This document shows positions 13,809-21,113 of a stretch of 30,576 bases of DNA, piece after piece. Source of the DNA: Candidatus Binatia bacterium. GTDB taxonomy: Bacteria > Desulfobacterota_B > Binatia > UBA9968 > JAJDTQ01. Location of the stretch: the NCBI GenBank assembly GCA_022827045.1, contig JAJDTQ010000173.1, positions 1-30,576 of the forward strand. The letters run 5' to 3'. Numbering within the stretch: the first letter of the stretch is position 1; each line of letters begins with the position of its first letter. A program made the translations under genes and the position numbers. The notes under the pieces are model-generated. The model did no database searches. It saw only the letters and a list, made by a program, of their open reading frames with translations, and was not told where the DNA came from.

Positions 13809-15122
13809 GTGGTTGTACAGGAAGCTCGTCCGGTCGAGGAACGTGTCGTCGAATTGCTGCGGGGATTGGGCATCGAGAAGGCCCACGTGGCGGCCTACCT
13901 GCCGGGCGACTGGAGCGGCTTGCTGGAGGGGCACCCGTCCACGGTGGCGTCACTGACCCTCATCTGTCCGCGAGGCATGAAGACCGACGTGCTGCGCCCC
14001 CACGCCCGGCGGCTGCTGATCGTGTCGGGCGACGGCGGAAACGTGGTAGGCGACCTGATGCGCGCGGTGGACGGGCTTCCGGGTGCGACGGTGAAGATGT
14101 TGCGGGACTACTTCAGCCCCATGTGGGCCGATGTCATGGCGGATCGCACCGGCGAGGTGGAGTCCGCCATGTTGGAGTTTCTCGCGCTACGCGAAAGTGA
14201 GAGCCCGGCGTCATCCGTGCAGCTCCCGGAGGGGGAAGGCGAGGAGGGCGGCATCTCATACACGGTGCGGGGTTCGGGGCCGCCGCTGCTGCTCTTTCCG
14301 CTGGGGCTCGCGGCCTCGCAGTGGGACCCCCTGCTGCCGGCCCTCGCCGAACGCTACACCACCATCACCCTGGGCGGCGCGTATCTGGGCATGGTCGCGT
14401 TCCTGGAAACCCGCGGCCCCGGCTACCTCCGGGTGGTTCGCAACGTGGTGGACGAGGTCGGGCTCCAGCCCGGCCATACGGTGCTGGAGGTGGGCTGCGG
14501 CGCCGGCACCGTGGCGCGCTGGCTGGCCCGCTACACCGTGCAACGCAATCCCATCGTGGGGGCCGACATCAACGCCTATCTCCTTTGCGAAGCCGCGAAG
14601 CTGGCGGCGAGCGAAGGGCTCGACGGCGTCATCGAGTGGCAGAGCGCCAACGGCGAGGATCTGCCGTTCGCCGACGGGCGGTTCGACGCCGCCATGGCGT
14701 TCACCGTCATGGAGGAAGGGGACGCCGACGCCATGCTGGCCCAGCTTGTCCGCGTCACCCGCCCCGGCGGCAAGGTGGCGGTGATCGTCCGTTCCCTGGA
14801 CATGCCCTGGTTGGTCAACCTGCCGCTGCGGCCCGACCTCAAGCACAAGGCCCAGACCGGTTACGGCGACGTGGTGCGGGGCGGCTGCGCGGACGCCGGC
14901 CTCTACGAGCGCATGGAGCGGGCCGGGCTCCAGGACGTGGTCATGCTGCCCCAGTACGCCACCTACGCGTCAGGAGAGCGGCTGCAACAGCAGCAGGAGC
15001 GCATGGCGTCGCGGCTGACGCCGGAAGAAGCGGAGGAATGGCGCCGGGCCATCGCCGCCGCCGGCAACCGGTTTTTCATCTCGCAGCCGTTCCACTCGGC
15101 GGTGGGCACAAAGCCGTCGTAG
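13809..15122 (+). CDS. Alpha/beta-hydrolase-like (rearranged) and SAM-dependent methyltransferase fusion
   Basis: 437 residues. The C-terminal half is a class I SAM methyltransferase: motif I VLEVGCGAGT at about 225-234, acidic motif II in GADIN, then NGEDLPFADGRFDAAMAF and a post-motif VTRPGGKVAVI. The N-terminal half looks like alpha/beta-hydrolase, but in unusual order. Residues about 25-125 resemble the distal half (hydrophobic strand after HPSTVASLTLI, LLIVSGDGG, LPGA), whereas about 149-195 resemble the proximal half (GSGPPLLLFPLGLAASQW). The nucleophile elbow GxSxG is absent; PGDWSG stands there. The hydrolase part is therefore likely inactive or structural. The GTG start is set by GGAGG upstream. 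It is divergent from the carboxyltransferase operon. The methyl acceptor is unknown. Confidence 0.78.
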   Translation: MVVQEARPVEERVVELLRGLGIEKAHVAAYLPGDWSGLLEGHPSTVASLTLICPRGMKTDVLRPHARRLLIVSGDGGNVVGDLMRAVDGLPGATVKMLRDYFSPMWADVMADRTGEVESAMLEFLALRESESPASSVQLPEGEGEEGGISYTVRGSGPPLLLFPLGLAASQWDPLLPALAERYTTITLGGAYLGMVAFLETRGPGYLRVVRNVVDEVGLQPGHTVLEVGCGAGTVARWLARYTVQRNPIVGADINAYLLCEAAKLAASEGLDGVIEWQSANGEDLPFADGRFDAAMAFTVMEEGDADAMLAQLVRVTRPGGKVAVIVRSLDMPWLVNLPLRPDLKHKAQTGYGDVVRGGCADAGLYERMERAGLQDVVMLPQYATYASGERLQQQQERMASRLTPEEAEEWRRAIAAAGNRFFISQPFHSAVGTKPS

Positions 15123-15134
15123 TATCGGCGTCGC

Positions 15135-16145
15135 ATGTTTGACACCCCGGTGGGAATGCCTCATGTTTTACTTGTGTCACCTGCCGGCGCTGGAAAGATG
15201 ACAAAACCCTTCACGTCCAGCTCGTGGGCCTCATGCCCTGCCTCGGGACACCGTCGGCCTCTTGGAAATCCTCGTGGCGCCCTTGCGCGCTTGTCCGAGC
15301 CAAAGAATTGGCTGGCAAGGTCGGGTGTGGCGCTCTGCTTGTTGACGCTCTTCGTCCTGCTGCTGCCGGCTTTGACACCAGCCGCCGGCCGGGAGGTACG
15401 TCTGGAAGGTCCGCGCATTCAGGGCGGCCTGTTGCACGGGCGCGTGGCGCCGGGTTCCACCGTGGAGTTCGAGGGCGAGCGGGTACGTGTTTCCAGGGAC
15501 GGCTGGTTTCTCATCGGCTTCGGGCGGGATGCGCCGCCGAAGGCCGTGTTGTCCGTGGTATTTCCAGACGGCCGGCGCCACCGCTACGGCCTGGCGATAA
15601 AGCCCCGGAAGTACCGCATCCAGCGCATCGACGGCCTGCCGCCGCGCAAGGTGACGCCTACCAAGGAAGACCTCAAGCGCATCCGCGGGGAGGTCGCCCT
15701 GGTGAAGCGGGCGCGCAAGGTCGACGATCCCCGCACCGATTTCCTCGGCGGCTTCCGCTGGCCGGTGAAGGGCAGGATCAGCGGCGTCTACGGCTCCCAG
15801 CGCATCCTCAACGGCGAGCCGCGCCGTCCCCACTACGGCATCGACATCGCAGCGCCCAAGGGCACGAAGGTGGTGGCGCCCGCCGCCGGGGTGGTGACCC
15901 TGGTGCACCGCGACATGTACTTCTCGGGCGGCACCATGATCGTCGATCACGGCCACGGGTTGTCGTCGGCGTTCCTCCACCTGTCGCGCATATTGGTGAA
16001 GAAGGGCCAGCGGGTGAAGCAGGGCCAGGCCATCGCCGAGGTCGGCTCCACCGGCCGCTCCACCGGCCCGCACCTCGATTGGCGTATCAATCTGTTCGGT
16101 CGTCGCCTTGACCCGGCGTTTCTGGTGGGGCCGATGCCGAAGTAA
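15135..16145 (+). CDS. Secreted M23 family metallopeptidase (LytM/peptidoglycan endopeptidase-like)
   Basis: The longest frame encodes 336 residues and carries a membrane-targeting segment (VALCLLTLFVLLLPAL, 65-80) followed by TPAAG, so it is exported to the periplasm. The M23 domain (about 207-336) shows H233 and D237 in HYGID, H282 in FLHLS and GPHLDWRI at 311-318. The final metal motif reads H313-x-D315 instead of HxH, a variant I recall from a subfamily with this same ending. A central beta-rich part (90-160) resembles the stalk of such proteins. The start is uncertain: the first ATG (15135) and the ATG at 15198 lack good ribosome sites, and a TTG at 15291 would give a normal-length signal peptide. 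It likely cuts or remodels peptidoglycan crosslinks. A strong terminator follows. Confidence 0.83.
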   Translation: MFDTPVGMPHVLLVSPAGAGKMTKPFTSSSWASCPASGHRRPLGNPRGALARLSEPKNWLARSGVALCLLTLFVLLLPALTPAAGREVRLEGPRIQGGLLHGRVAPGSTVEFEGERVRVSRDGWFLIGFGRDAPPKAVLSVVFPDGRRHRYGLAIKPRKYRIQRIDGLPPRKVTPTKEDLKRIRGEVALVKRARKVDDPRTDFLGGFRWPVKGRISGVYGSQRILNGEPRRPHYGIDIAAPKGTKVVAPAAGVVTLVHRDMYFSGGTMIVDHGHGLSSAFLHLSRILVKKGQRVKQGQAIAEVGSTGRSTGPHLDWRINLFGRRLDPAFLVGPMPK

Positions 16146-16163
16146 ATTCCGTTGGCGAAACTG

Positions 16164-16201
16164 AAAGGGGGGCGGAAGCGTCGACGCTTCCACCCCCCTT
16201 T
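16164..16201. terminator. Bidirectional hairpin terminator
   Basis: AAAGGGGGG (16164-16172) and GGAAGCG (16174-16180) pair with CGCTTCC (16185-16191) and CCCCCCTTT (16193-16201), with one mismatch and a four-base loop TCGA. The 16 paired bases are GC-rich with A/T ends on both sides, fitting termination of both the M23 gene and the convergent amidohydrolase. Confidence 0.85.
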
Positions 16202-16225
16202 CGCGTTCGCGCGGGACCCCGCGAA

Positions 16226-17467
16226 CTAGCCCTCGTTGACTGCCGCCTGTCGCTTCTGGTTCGCCTCCGCGGCCGCGTGGGCCTTCTGGAAGTCCTCCTC
16301 GCTGAAGTTGTAGAGGCTCGCGCCGCCCATGAAGATGGCCGCGGCGGTCTCCCGTGACACGTTGCTCAGGAGGTTGTTGGAGACGTTGGGGAAGTTCGAG
16401 TCGAAGTGCGGGTAGTCGGTAGAAATGCACATCCGGTCCGCGCCGATGAGGTCTGCGGTGCCGGCGATCTCGGGCTCGCTGCCCTCCACCGCGGCCCAGC
16501 AGTTCCGCCGGAAGTACTCCTTGGGCGTCAGCGACAGGTAGGGCGCGTGGGACTCGCGGTAGTTGGCATAGTCCCACTCGATGCGCGTCAGGATGCCCGG
16601 CACCCAGGAGTTCTGCGCTTCCAGGTAACCCACCCGCAGCTTGGGATGGAACTCGAAGACGCCGCCGATGATCATGGCGATGAGCGCCTGCTGCATCTCG
16701 ATCCAGTGGCTGGCCACGTGGCGGTAGAAGCGGTTCTCGCCGTACAGCTCATTCATGTGGGAGTTCCATGCGCCGGTGCCTTCGTGGAAGCACCAGGACA
16801 CGTCCAGCTCCTCGTGCAGGGTGTACAGGGGATCCCAGTAGTTGGAGTGCCAGAAGTGGCCGTTGACCATGTTGGGCCGGATGAACGAGGCCACCGCCCC
16901 GAGATCCTCCACCGCCCGTTTCAGCTCTTGGCAGGCAAGGTTCACGTCGTGCAGCGGCAGCATGGCGGCGAACTTCATGCGCTCCGGGCAGTGCTGGCAG
17001 AAGTCGTGGATCCAGTCGTTGTAGGCACGGCTGAGGGCGTGAGAGAGATGCGGGTCCATGTTGTCCCGCGCCAGCAGGCCCAGCCCGCCGGTAGGGAAGA
17101 GCACGGCGATGTCGATGCCTTCCATCTCCATCCCCATGATCTGGGCCTCCTCGTCGTACCCCCGGTTGATGGCGAAATCGAGCCGCCCGGTGTCGGCGAT
17201 CCGCGACGCCGACAGCACCCCGGTGGCTGCCCCCATGATCGGCCCCGTGGCCTTGGATGACGCGGCTTTCTTACGGAACTGCTGCAGCTCCGAATCCGCG
17301 CCGGTGGGCAGGCCGTCGATGATCCAGGTACGCCGGCTGATCTTCCCCTTGCCGTCCACCGCCCAGGTGACGCGGCTCTTGAACTCGGGGTCCAGGTACT
17401 TCTCCAGCAGGTCTCCCGGCTCCTGGATGTGCATGTCGCTGTCGACGAAACGCAGGCCGTCTTTCAT
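16226..17467 (-). CDS. Amidohydrolase family protein (amidohydrolase 2)
   Basis: 413 residues of the PF04909 metal-dependent TIM-barrel type. Metal-site candidates are D11 and H13 in DSDMH, H228 in WCFHEG, and D351 in STDYPH. AFINR-like and AYNDWIHDFCQ segments match many environmental amidohydrolases annotated without substrate. The start ATG at 17467 is preceded by AAGGAGG. The gene converges on the M23 gene with a shared hairpin terminator, and is divergent from the lipoprotein gene. It is longer than the 364-residue relative at 8099 and has an insertion after residue 40 plus a basic, Ala-rich C-terminus. Hydrolase or decarboxylase activity is possible. Confidence 0.86.
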   Translation of the reverse strand: MKDGLRFVDSDMHIQEPGDLLEKYLDPEFKSRVTWAVDGKGKISRRTWIIDGLPTGADSELQQFRKKAASSKATGPIMGAATGVLSASRIADTGRLDFAINRGYDEEAQIMGMEMEGIDIAVLFPTGGLGLLARDNMDPHLSHALSRAYNDWIHDFCQHCPERMKFAAMLPLHDVNLACQELKRAVEDLGAVASFIRPNMVNGHFWHSNYWDPLYTLHEELDVSWCFHEGTGAWNSHMNELYGENRFYRHVASHWIEMQQALIAMIIGGVFEFHPKLRVGYLEAQNSWVPGILTRIEWDYANYRESHAPYLSLTPKEYFRRNCWAAVEGSEPEIAGTADLIGADRMCISTDYPHFDSNFPNVSNNLLSNVSRETAAAIFMGGASLYNFSEEDFQKAHAAAEANQKRQAAVNEG

Positions 17468-17730
17468 TTCGGTCCTCCTTGTCCGGGCGAATGTGAACTC
17501 CTGCCCGAATGGCTCGTTTTCGTGCCCTCAAACGAAACTACAGCAAGTGCGGGCGCGCGGTCAACGACTGAGTTTTGCTCCGACTGGCTGCGCCCCATGT
17601 ATCGTTCTCCGATTCCCTCCAACCCTTGGACTTTCCAGTGGTTCCGTGCGATAAGAACCGGTTGGTTCGTAATTTGAACCGCATCGGTGGGCGTTCGCGT
17701 TGCGCCTTCACGAGTGAGAGGACCCCCTTC

Positions 17731-18660
17731 ATGAGAGCGAAGCATTTTCCACCCTATATTCTGCGCGCGCGTCACATCTACCTCTTGCGGGTGTTCGTCT
17801 TGGGGCTCGCCGCAACGGGCTGTGCCGCGTCCACGGATACGGCCCGCCTCGACGGGGTCGCCCGGGCGGGCATCGCCTATGCCGACAAGATTCCGCCGCT
17901 GCTGGACCGGGCGTTCGAGCTGACGGTGGGGGTCGATTCGGGTGCGCTGGTGAAGGCCCGGAGGACCCTGCCGGAAGATGAGCGTCGGCGGGTGCTTGAT
18001 GAGTTCGACGCTGCGATGGCAGGACGCCTCCAAGAATACGCCGCGGCCAAACGCCACAACGCATTGCTGCGATCGTATTTCGTTGCGTTGCGGACTCTGC
18101 TCAAGCCTGACGGGCCGAGGGGCATCGGCAATGCCGCAAAGCAGTTGACCGTGGAGTTGGGCAAGCTGTCGCCCAGGCTCAAGAAGGCCCGAATGGGCGA
18201 TGTTTCAGTAAGCGGGCTCGTCGAGCCGGCCGCAAGCATTGTGGTGGCATCGTTCAAGTCCGAGGCGCTGCGTCGCGAGCTGGAAGCTCGCGGCCAGGCT
18301 ATCGAACGCGAGTTGGCCCTTCAGGAGGCTCTGGTGGCGGCCCTCGCGCACCAGATTCGTGCCGACCGCGAGGTCTTGTCGGCGCTTTTCCGGAACGACG
18401 AGGTTTTGAAGCCGTACGTGAGCGCGGCTCGGCTGCCCAAGACCTGGCCGGCACGGCGGCTCCGGAGTCTGCGGGATACAGCCGATGTGGAAGCGGCGCG
18501 GGCGGCCGAACAGGCCATCCGCTCTTTGCGAAACGCCTACGTGGAGGCCCTGGAGGGTCGCCTGGATGCCGTCCGGGCGGCCGATCTGGCCACGACGGTT
18601 GAGGGTTTCGTCGAGCTGGCCTTGCGACTCGGCACCGGAGCAGGGAGGGCGGTTCAATGA
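17731..18660 (+). CDS. Putative lipoprotein with long helical region, unknown function
   Basis: 309 residues. A basic start, the hydrophobic stretch YLLRVFVLGLAATG and C31 suggest a type II (lipoprotein) signal, although the lipobox AATGC is not perfect. The rest is rich in Ala, Arg, Leu and Glu and reads as long helices with coiled-coil character, notably about 195-225 (EALRRELEARGQAIERELAL) and 255-290. No family is recognised. The ATG at 17731 has a GAGAGG site; an in-frame ATG at 17575 would add an unlikely non-membrane leader. Its stop overlaps the next start as ATGA. The pair might form an envelope-associated complex, but nothing in the sequence names a function. Confidence 0.7.
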   Translation: MRAKHFPPYILRARHIYLLRVFVLGLAATGCAASTDTARLDGVARAGIAYADKIPPLLDRAFELTVGVDSGALVKARRTLPEDERRRVLDEFDAAMAGRLQEYAAAKRHNALLRSYFVALRTLLKPDGPRGIGNAAKQLTVELGKLSPRLKKARMGDVSVSGLVEPAASIVVASFKSEALRRELEARGQAIERELALQEALVAALAHQIRADREVLSALFRNDEVLKPYVSAARLPKTWPARRLRSLRDTADVEAARAAEQAIRSLRNAYVEALEGRLDAVRAADLATTVEGFVELALRLGTGAGRAVQ

Positions 18661-18995
18661 CCCCGGGTGAAGTCCGCGGAAAGACGCTGTCGGAGTTGCG
18701 CCGGGCACGACAGAACATGATGTCCACCCAGTGGCTCACCGCCGTGGAGGATCTCCCGGAGCCCGAGCGCATAGCGGCGGCCACGGCTTTGCTGGACGTC
18801 TGCCTGGCCATTCGCAGGCTCGAGAACACGCGTGTCGCGGATATCCGTCAGGAACTCGTCGACAACGAGAAAGAGCTTGAACGGGGTCTTCGGGACCTCG
18901 GGCGGGCAGGGGAGAAGCTCCACGGGATCAACGCCTACCTGAAGGCCGCCACGGCGCTCGTGGCGACGGCGGGCAAGGTGGTCAAGCCGCTTTGA
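18657..18995 (+). CDS. Small helical protein of unknown function
   Basis: 112 residues, predicted almost entirely helical, without signal peptide or membrane segment. The segment from about 55 to 85 (RLENTRVADIRQELVDNEKE onward) has heptad-like spacing of Leu/Ile. The start overlaps the lipoprotein gene stop by four bases, so it is translationally coupled and probably works with that product. No family is recognised. The convergent toxin gene ends 30 bases after its stop. Confidence 0.6.
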   Translation: MTPGEVRGKTLSELRRARQNMMSTQWLTAVEDLPEPERIAAATALLDVCLAIRRLENTRVADIRQELVDNEKELERGLRDLGRAGEKLHGINAYLKAATALVATAGKVVKPL

Positions 18996-19025
18996 CAATC
19001 GTTCGTCCTGGCCGTCGCCGTGGGG

Positions 19026-19418
19026 TCAAGCCGCCACGGTTGCTATGTCGTATCGCGGGATGTGTTGATCGCGGGTGACGAGTATCAATCCCTCGGCTTG
19101 GGCTTGGGCGATCAGAAAGCGGTCGAACGGGTCACGATGGTGCATCGGCAGTTTGCCCGCCTGCTCGGCATGATGGAAGGTCAACGGCAGGTGGGTGAAG
19201 CGCTTTTCTTCGACCATGGCCGACAGATTGTCCGGCGCGGTCATGGTCCCCTTAGCCCGCTTGACCGCGACCTCCCAACCGGTAATCGTGCTGACGAAGA
19301 CGTCGTTGCCGGGGTCGGCGATTGCCGAACGGGCGGTCTCGGTCAGCCGCGCGACATCGGTGACCCACCAAACGAATGCGTGGGTGTCCAGCAACAGACG
19401 CACGACGTCAGTCCTCAT
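19026..19418 (-). CDS. PIN-domain ribonuclease toxin of a type II TA pair
   Basis: 130 residues. The PIN active site is complete: D11 in LLLDTHAF, E49 in TGWEVAVK, D96 and D99 in HRDPFDRFLIAQA, and D117 in VTRD. The LLLDTHAFVWW start and HRDPFDR block are typical of VapC-like toxins partnered with Phd/YefM-fold antitoxins. The start overlaps the antitoxin's 3' end by 11 bases, so the two are cotranslated. The activity would be magnesium-dependent RNA cleavage; the RNA target is not known. The toxin is not truncated. Confidence 0.9.
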   Translation of the reverse strand: MRTDVVRLLLDTHAFVWWVTDVARLTETARSAIADPGNDVFVSTITGWEVAVKRAKGTMTAPDNLSAMVEEKRFTHLPLTFHHAEQAGKLPMHHRDPFDRFLIAQAQAEGLILVTRDQHIPRYDIATVAA

Positions 19419-19662
19419 CCGGGAAGATCTTCGAGTTCTCGATCAGGTCCATGAGTTCTTCGTCGGGCTCGTCAAAGTCCGGGGCCATCCATATCTGCCC
19501 TTCCAGCCCACCAGGCTTTCGTTCCTCCGTTGGTCGTTTGTACGGCTTCAGCACTAGATACGGTTCACCGGCCTTGGCGATTATGATCTCCTCGCCCTCC
19601 CAGGCCAACTTGCCCAGCCTCGAAAGCTGGGATTTCGCCTCGTGCATGTTCACCTGCTTCAT
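19408..19662 (-). CDS. Phd/YefM-type antitoxin
   Basis: 84 residues. The N-terminus MKQVNMHEAKSQLSRL is the Phd/YefM DNA-binding domain signature, and the C-terminal part is acidic (FDEPDEELMDLIENS), as expected for the toxin-neutralising segment. The ATG at 19662 has a GGGAGG site. A phased direct repeat (19677-19694) lies directly upstream and may be the autoregulatory operator. It is paired with the PIN toxin downstream. Confidence 0.88.
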   Translation of the reverse strand: MKQVNMHEAKSQLSRLGKLAWEGEEIIIAKAGEPYLVLKPYKRPTEERKPGGLEGQIWMAPDFDEPDEELMDLIENSKIFPDED

Positions 19663-19676
19663 TTGACGACCTCCCT

Positions 19677-19694
19677 AGCTAAGTCGAGCTAAGT
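19677..19694. promoter_or_regulatory. Candidate antitoxin operator (phased direct repeat)
   Basis: AGCTAAGT occurs twice with a two-base gap (19677-19684 and 19687-19694), a period of 10 bases, about one helical turn. It lies just upstream of the Phd-like antitoxin, where autorepression would occur. Confidence 0.5.
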
Positions 19695-19716
19695 TCTATC
19701 AGGGCATCCGTTCTCG

Positions 19717-20100
19717 TCAAGATGGAGACCCGATGCGAGACACGTGGGCTAGACCGAGCCTGTCGGCTACCGCTTCCAGACGTTTGTCCCGTGTCCATAG
19801 TCGCGCTGGGGGAGCCAGGGTCACGGCTGCCAACAGATGCATGTCAATGTACCCGATGCCCAGTCCCATCAACCGGTTTCGCCCAATGAAATAAAGCACT
19901 TCGGAGTCTTCCGCGGCAGGGAGGGCGGGCAGGTCCTGCAACATCGCCAAGACTTCCTGGCGTCGGGCAAGGTTGCCGCATGCCAGCTCGCCGATGACAA
20001 AAGGATGGACAAGCGCTTGATCGGCGTCGAGCAGGTGCGCCAATTCGCGGTCTCCGGTGCGCAGGTGCTCGATCCATACCGAGGTATCGATCAGGATCAT
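19717..20100 (-). CDS. vapC: VapC-type PIN toxin
   Basis: 127 residues with PIN residues D5 (LIDTSVW), E38 (IGELACGN), D86 (YIDMHLL) and D105 (WTRDKRL). The short N-terminus and this motif set match VapC toxins paired with ribbon-helix-helix VapB. The start overlaps the vapB stop as ATGA. Expected to be an endoribonuclease inhibited by VapB. It is intact and lies directly upstream of the other TA pair, on the same strand but with its own antitoxin. Confidence 0.92.
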   Translation of the reverse strand: MILIDTSVWIEHLRTGDRELAHLLDADQALVHPFVIGELACGNLARRQEVLAMLQDLPALPAAEDSEVLYFIGRNRLMGLGIGYIDMHLLAAVTLAPPARLWTRDKRLEAVADRLGLAHVSRIGSPS

Positions 20101-20309
20101 TGGCCGGACGGACCCTCGTCGGCGGGACGGCGCCGTGGAACCGGTTGCAAGTCAGGTTGACTGCCGCCGAGTCTGGCGAGCCGTCGTGCGCTCTCCCGCT
20201 CCACGAGGGCTCGAAGGGCTTCCCGAATCAGCGCTGGTTTGGTGGTGATGTTGGTAAGCTCACGTGCGCGCGCCAGCAGTTCGTCATCTATGTTCAGGGT
20301 GGTTCTCAT
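20097..20309 (-). CDS. vapB: VapB-type ribbon-helix-helix antitoxin
   Basis: 70 residues starting MRTTLNIDDELLARARELT, the N-terminal ribbon-helix-helix of VapB proteins, followed by ALIREALRALVERESARRLA and an Arg-rich end. The ATG at 20309 is preferred to the longer frame because homologues begin exactly here. It represses its own promoter and neutralises VapC, with which it overlaps by four bases. An inverted repeat at 20345-20362 is upstream. Confidence 0.9.
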   Translation of the reverse strand: MRTTLNIDDELLARARELTNITTKPALIREALRALVERESARRLARLGGSQPDLQPVPRRRPADEGPSGQ

Positions 20310-20344
20310 AGCGATGCTCCGAGGCAAGACCGAACTAAAGCTCA

Positions 20345-20362
20345 ATCATTGCATCAAATGAT
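20345..20362. promoter_or_regulatory. Candidate vapBC operator (inverted repeat)
   Basis: ATCATT (20345-20350) and AATGAT (20357-20362) form a perfect inverted repeat around GCATCA in an AT-rich patch. Two TTGACA-like hexamers for the minus strand lie just beyond it, so it probably covers the vapBC promoter. Confidence 0.5.
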
Positions 20363-20397
20363 GTCAAATTCAATGTCAACGGGTTCCGGCAGGGAAG

Positions 20398-20426
20398 GTG
20401 AATTATCTCCAACTCTATTGTATGAT
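20398..20426 (+). promoter_or_regulatory. Possible promoter of the dehydrogenase operon
   Basis: TATGAT (20421-20426) is a near-consensus -10 on the plus strand, with a weak -35 (GTGAAT, 20398-20403) 17 bases upstream. It lies about 60 bases before the subunit 3 start. Confidence 0.4.
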
Positions 20427-20486
20427 GACCCTTTCCCAAGGCTGGTGCCATCCCGGCGCGGCGAGTCGGAACGAGGCGGATTTCTC

Positions 20487-21095
20487 ATGAGCGATGCGAG
20501 TTCAGGCAATGTTCTGTCGGATCACGAGCGTGCCACTATCGAGGCGGCGGCCGCGCGCATCGTCCCCGCGGACGAGGGACCGGGGGCACGCGAGGCCGGA
20601 GTCATCGGCTACATCGAGGGACTGCTGGCCTCCGATGAGATGGATGTTGACATCGGCCCCCGGGAGAAGAAGGAGTACGCCAACTTCCTCCTGGGCGGTA
20701 TGGCAGGGCGCACCGAGGAGCAGCAGGCGACGCTGTTCAAGCTCACCGGCTTGGGCAGCCGGCACTTGCAGGCGTATCGCGACGGCGTGGCGGAGCTGGA
20801 CCGGCTGGCCTCGGAGTTGAATTCGGGAAAGGACTTTTGCGGTCTGGACGACGCCGCACAAGACCGGATCCTGACCACGCTGGACGAGCGGAAAGACCCT
20901 TTTTTCACCCTTCTTCTTACCCATACCATGGAGGGCTTCTACGGCCATCCGCGGCACGGCGGCAACAAGGACGGGGTGGGATGGGAGGTTCTAGGGTACC
21001 CTGGCCCGAGCTTCCCGCACGGCAACGAAACCCCTTATGGCTGGTACGACGAAAACGAGCCCGACGAGTTCACCCCGGAGAAGAAGGGCCGGTAG
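20487..21095 (+). CDS. Gluconate 2-dehydrogenase subunit 3 family protein
   Basis: 202 residues matching the small (gamma) subunit family of membrane-linked gluconate and glucose dehydrogenases (PF13618). Visible features are LSDHERATIEAAAARIVPAD at the N-terminus, the C-terminal DPFFTLLLTHTMEGFYGHP and GGNKDGVGWEVLGYPGPSF. These small subunits help fold or export the flavoprotein. Most relatives have a Tat signal; I see none here, the N-terminus being MSDASSGN. The ATG at 20487 is preceded by GAGGCGGA. The flavoprotein gene starts 18 bases after its stop. Confidence 0.87.
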   Translation: MSDASSGNVLSDHERATIEAAAARIVPADEGPGAREAGVIGYIEGLLASDEMDVDIGPREKKEYANFLLGGMAGRTEEQQATLFKLTGLGSRHLQAYRDGVAELDRLASELNSGKDFCGLDDAAQDRILTTLDERKDPFFTLLLTHTMEGFYGHPRHGGNKDGVGWEVLGYPGPSFPHGNETPYGWYDENEPDEFTPEKKGR

Positions 21096-21113
21096 CGGGC
21101 GGAAGGGAAGCGG

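Noticed and set aside
15135..15290. N-terminal leader of the M23 protein as a separate domain
   Set aside because: No motif, no good ribosome site; more likely untranslated or a misassigned start before a signal peptide at about 15291.
19677..20362. CRISPR-like short repeats near the toxin-antitoxin genes
   Set aside because: Only two 8-base direct repeats and one inverted repeat; no regular spacers and no cas genes.
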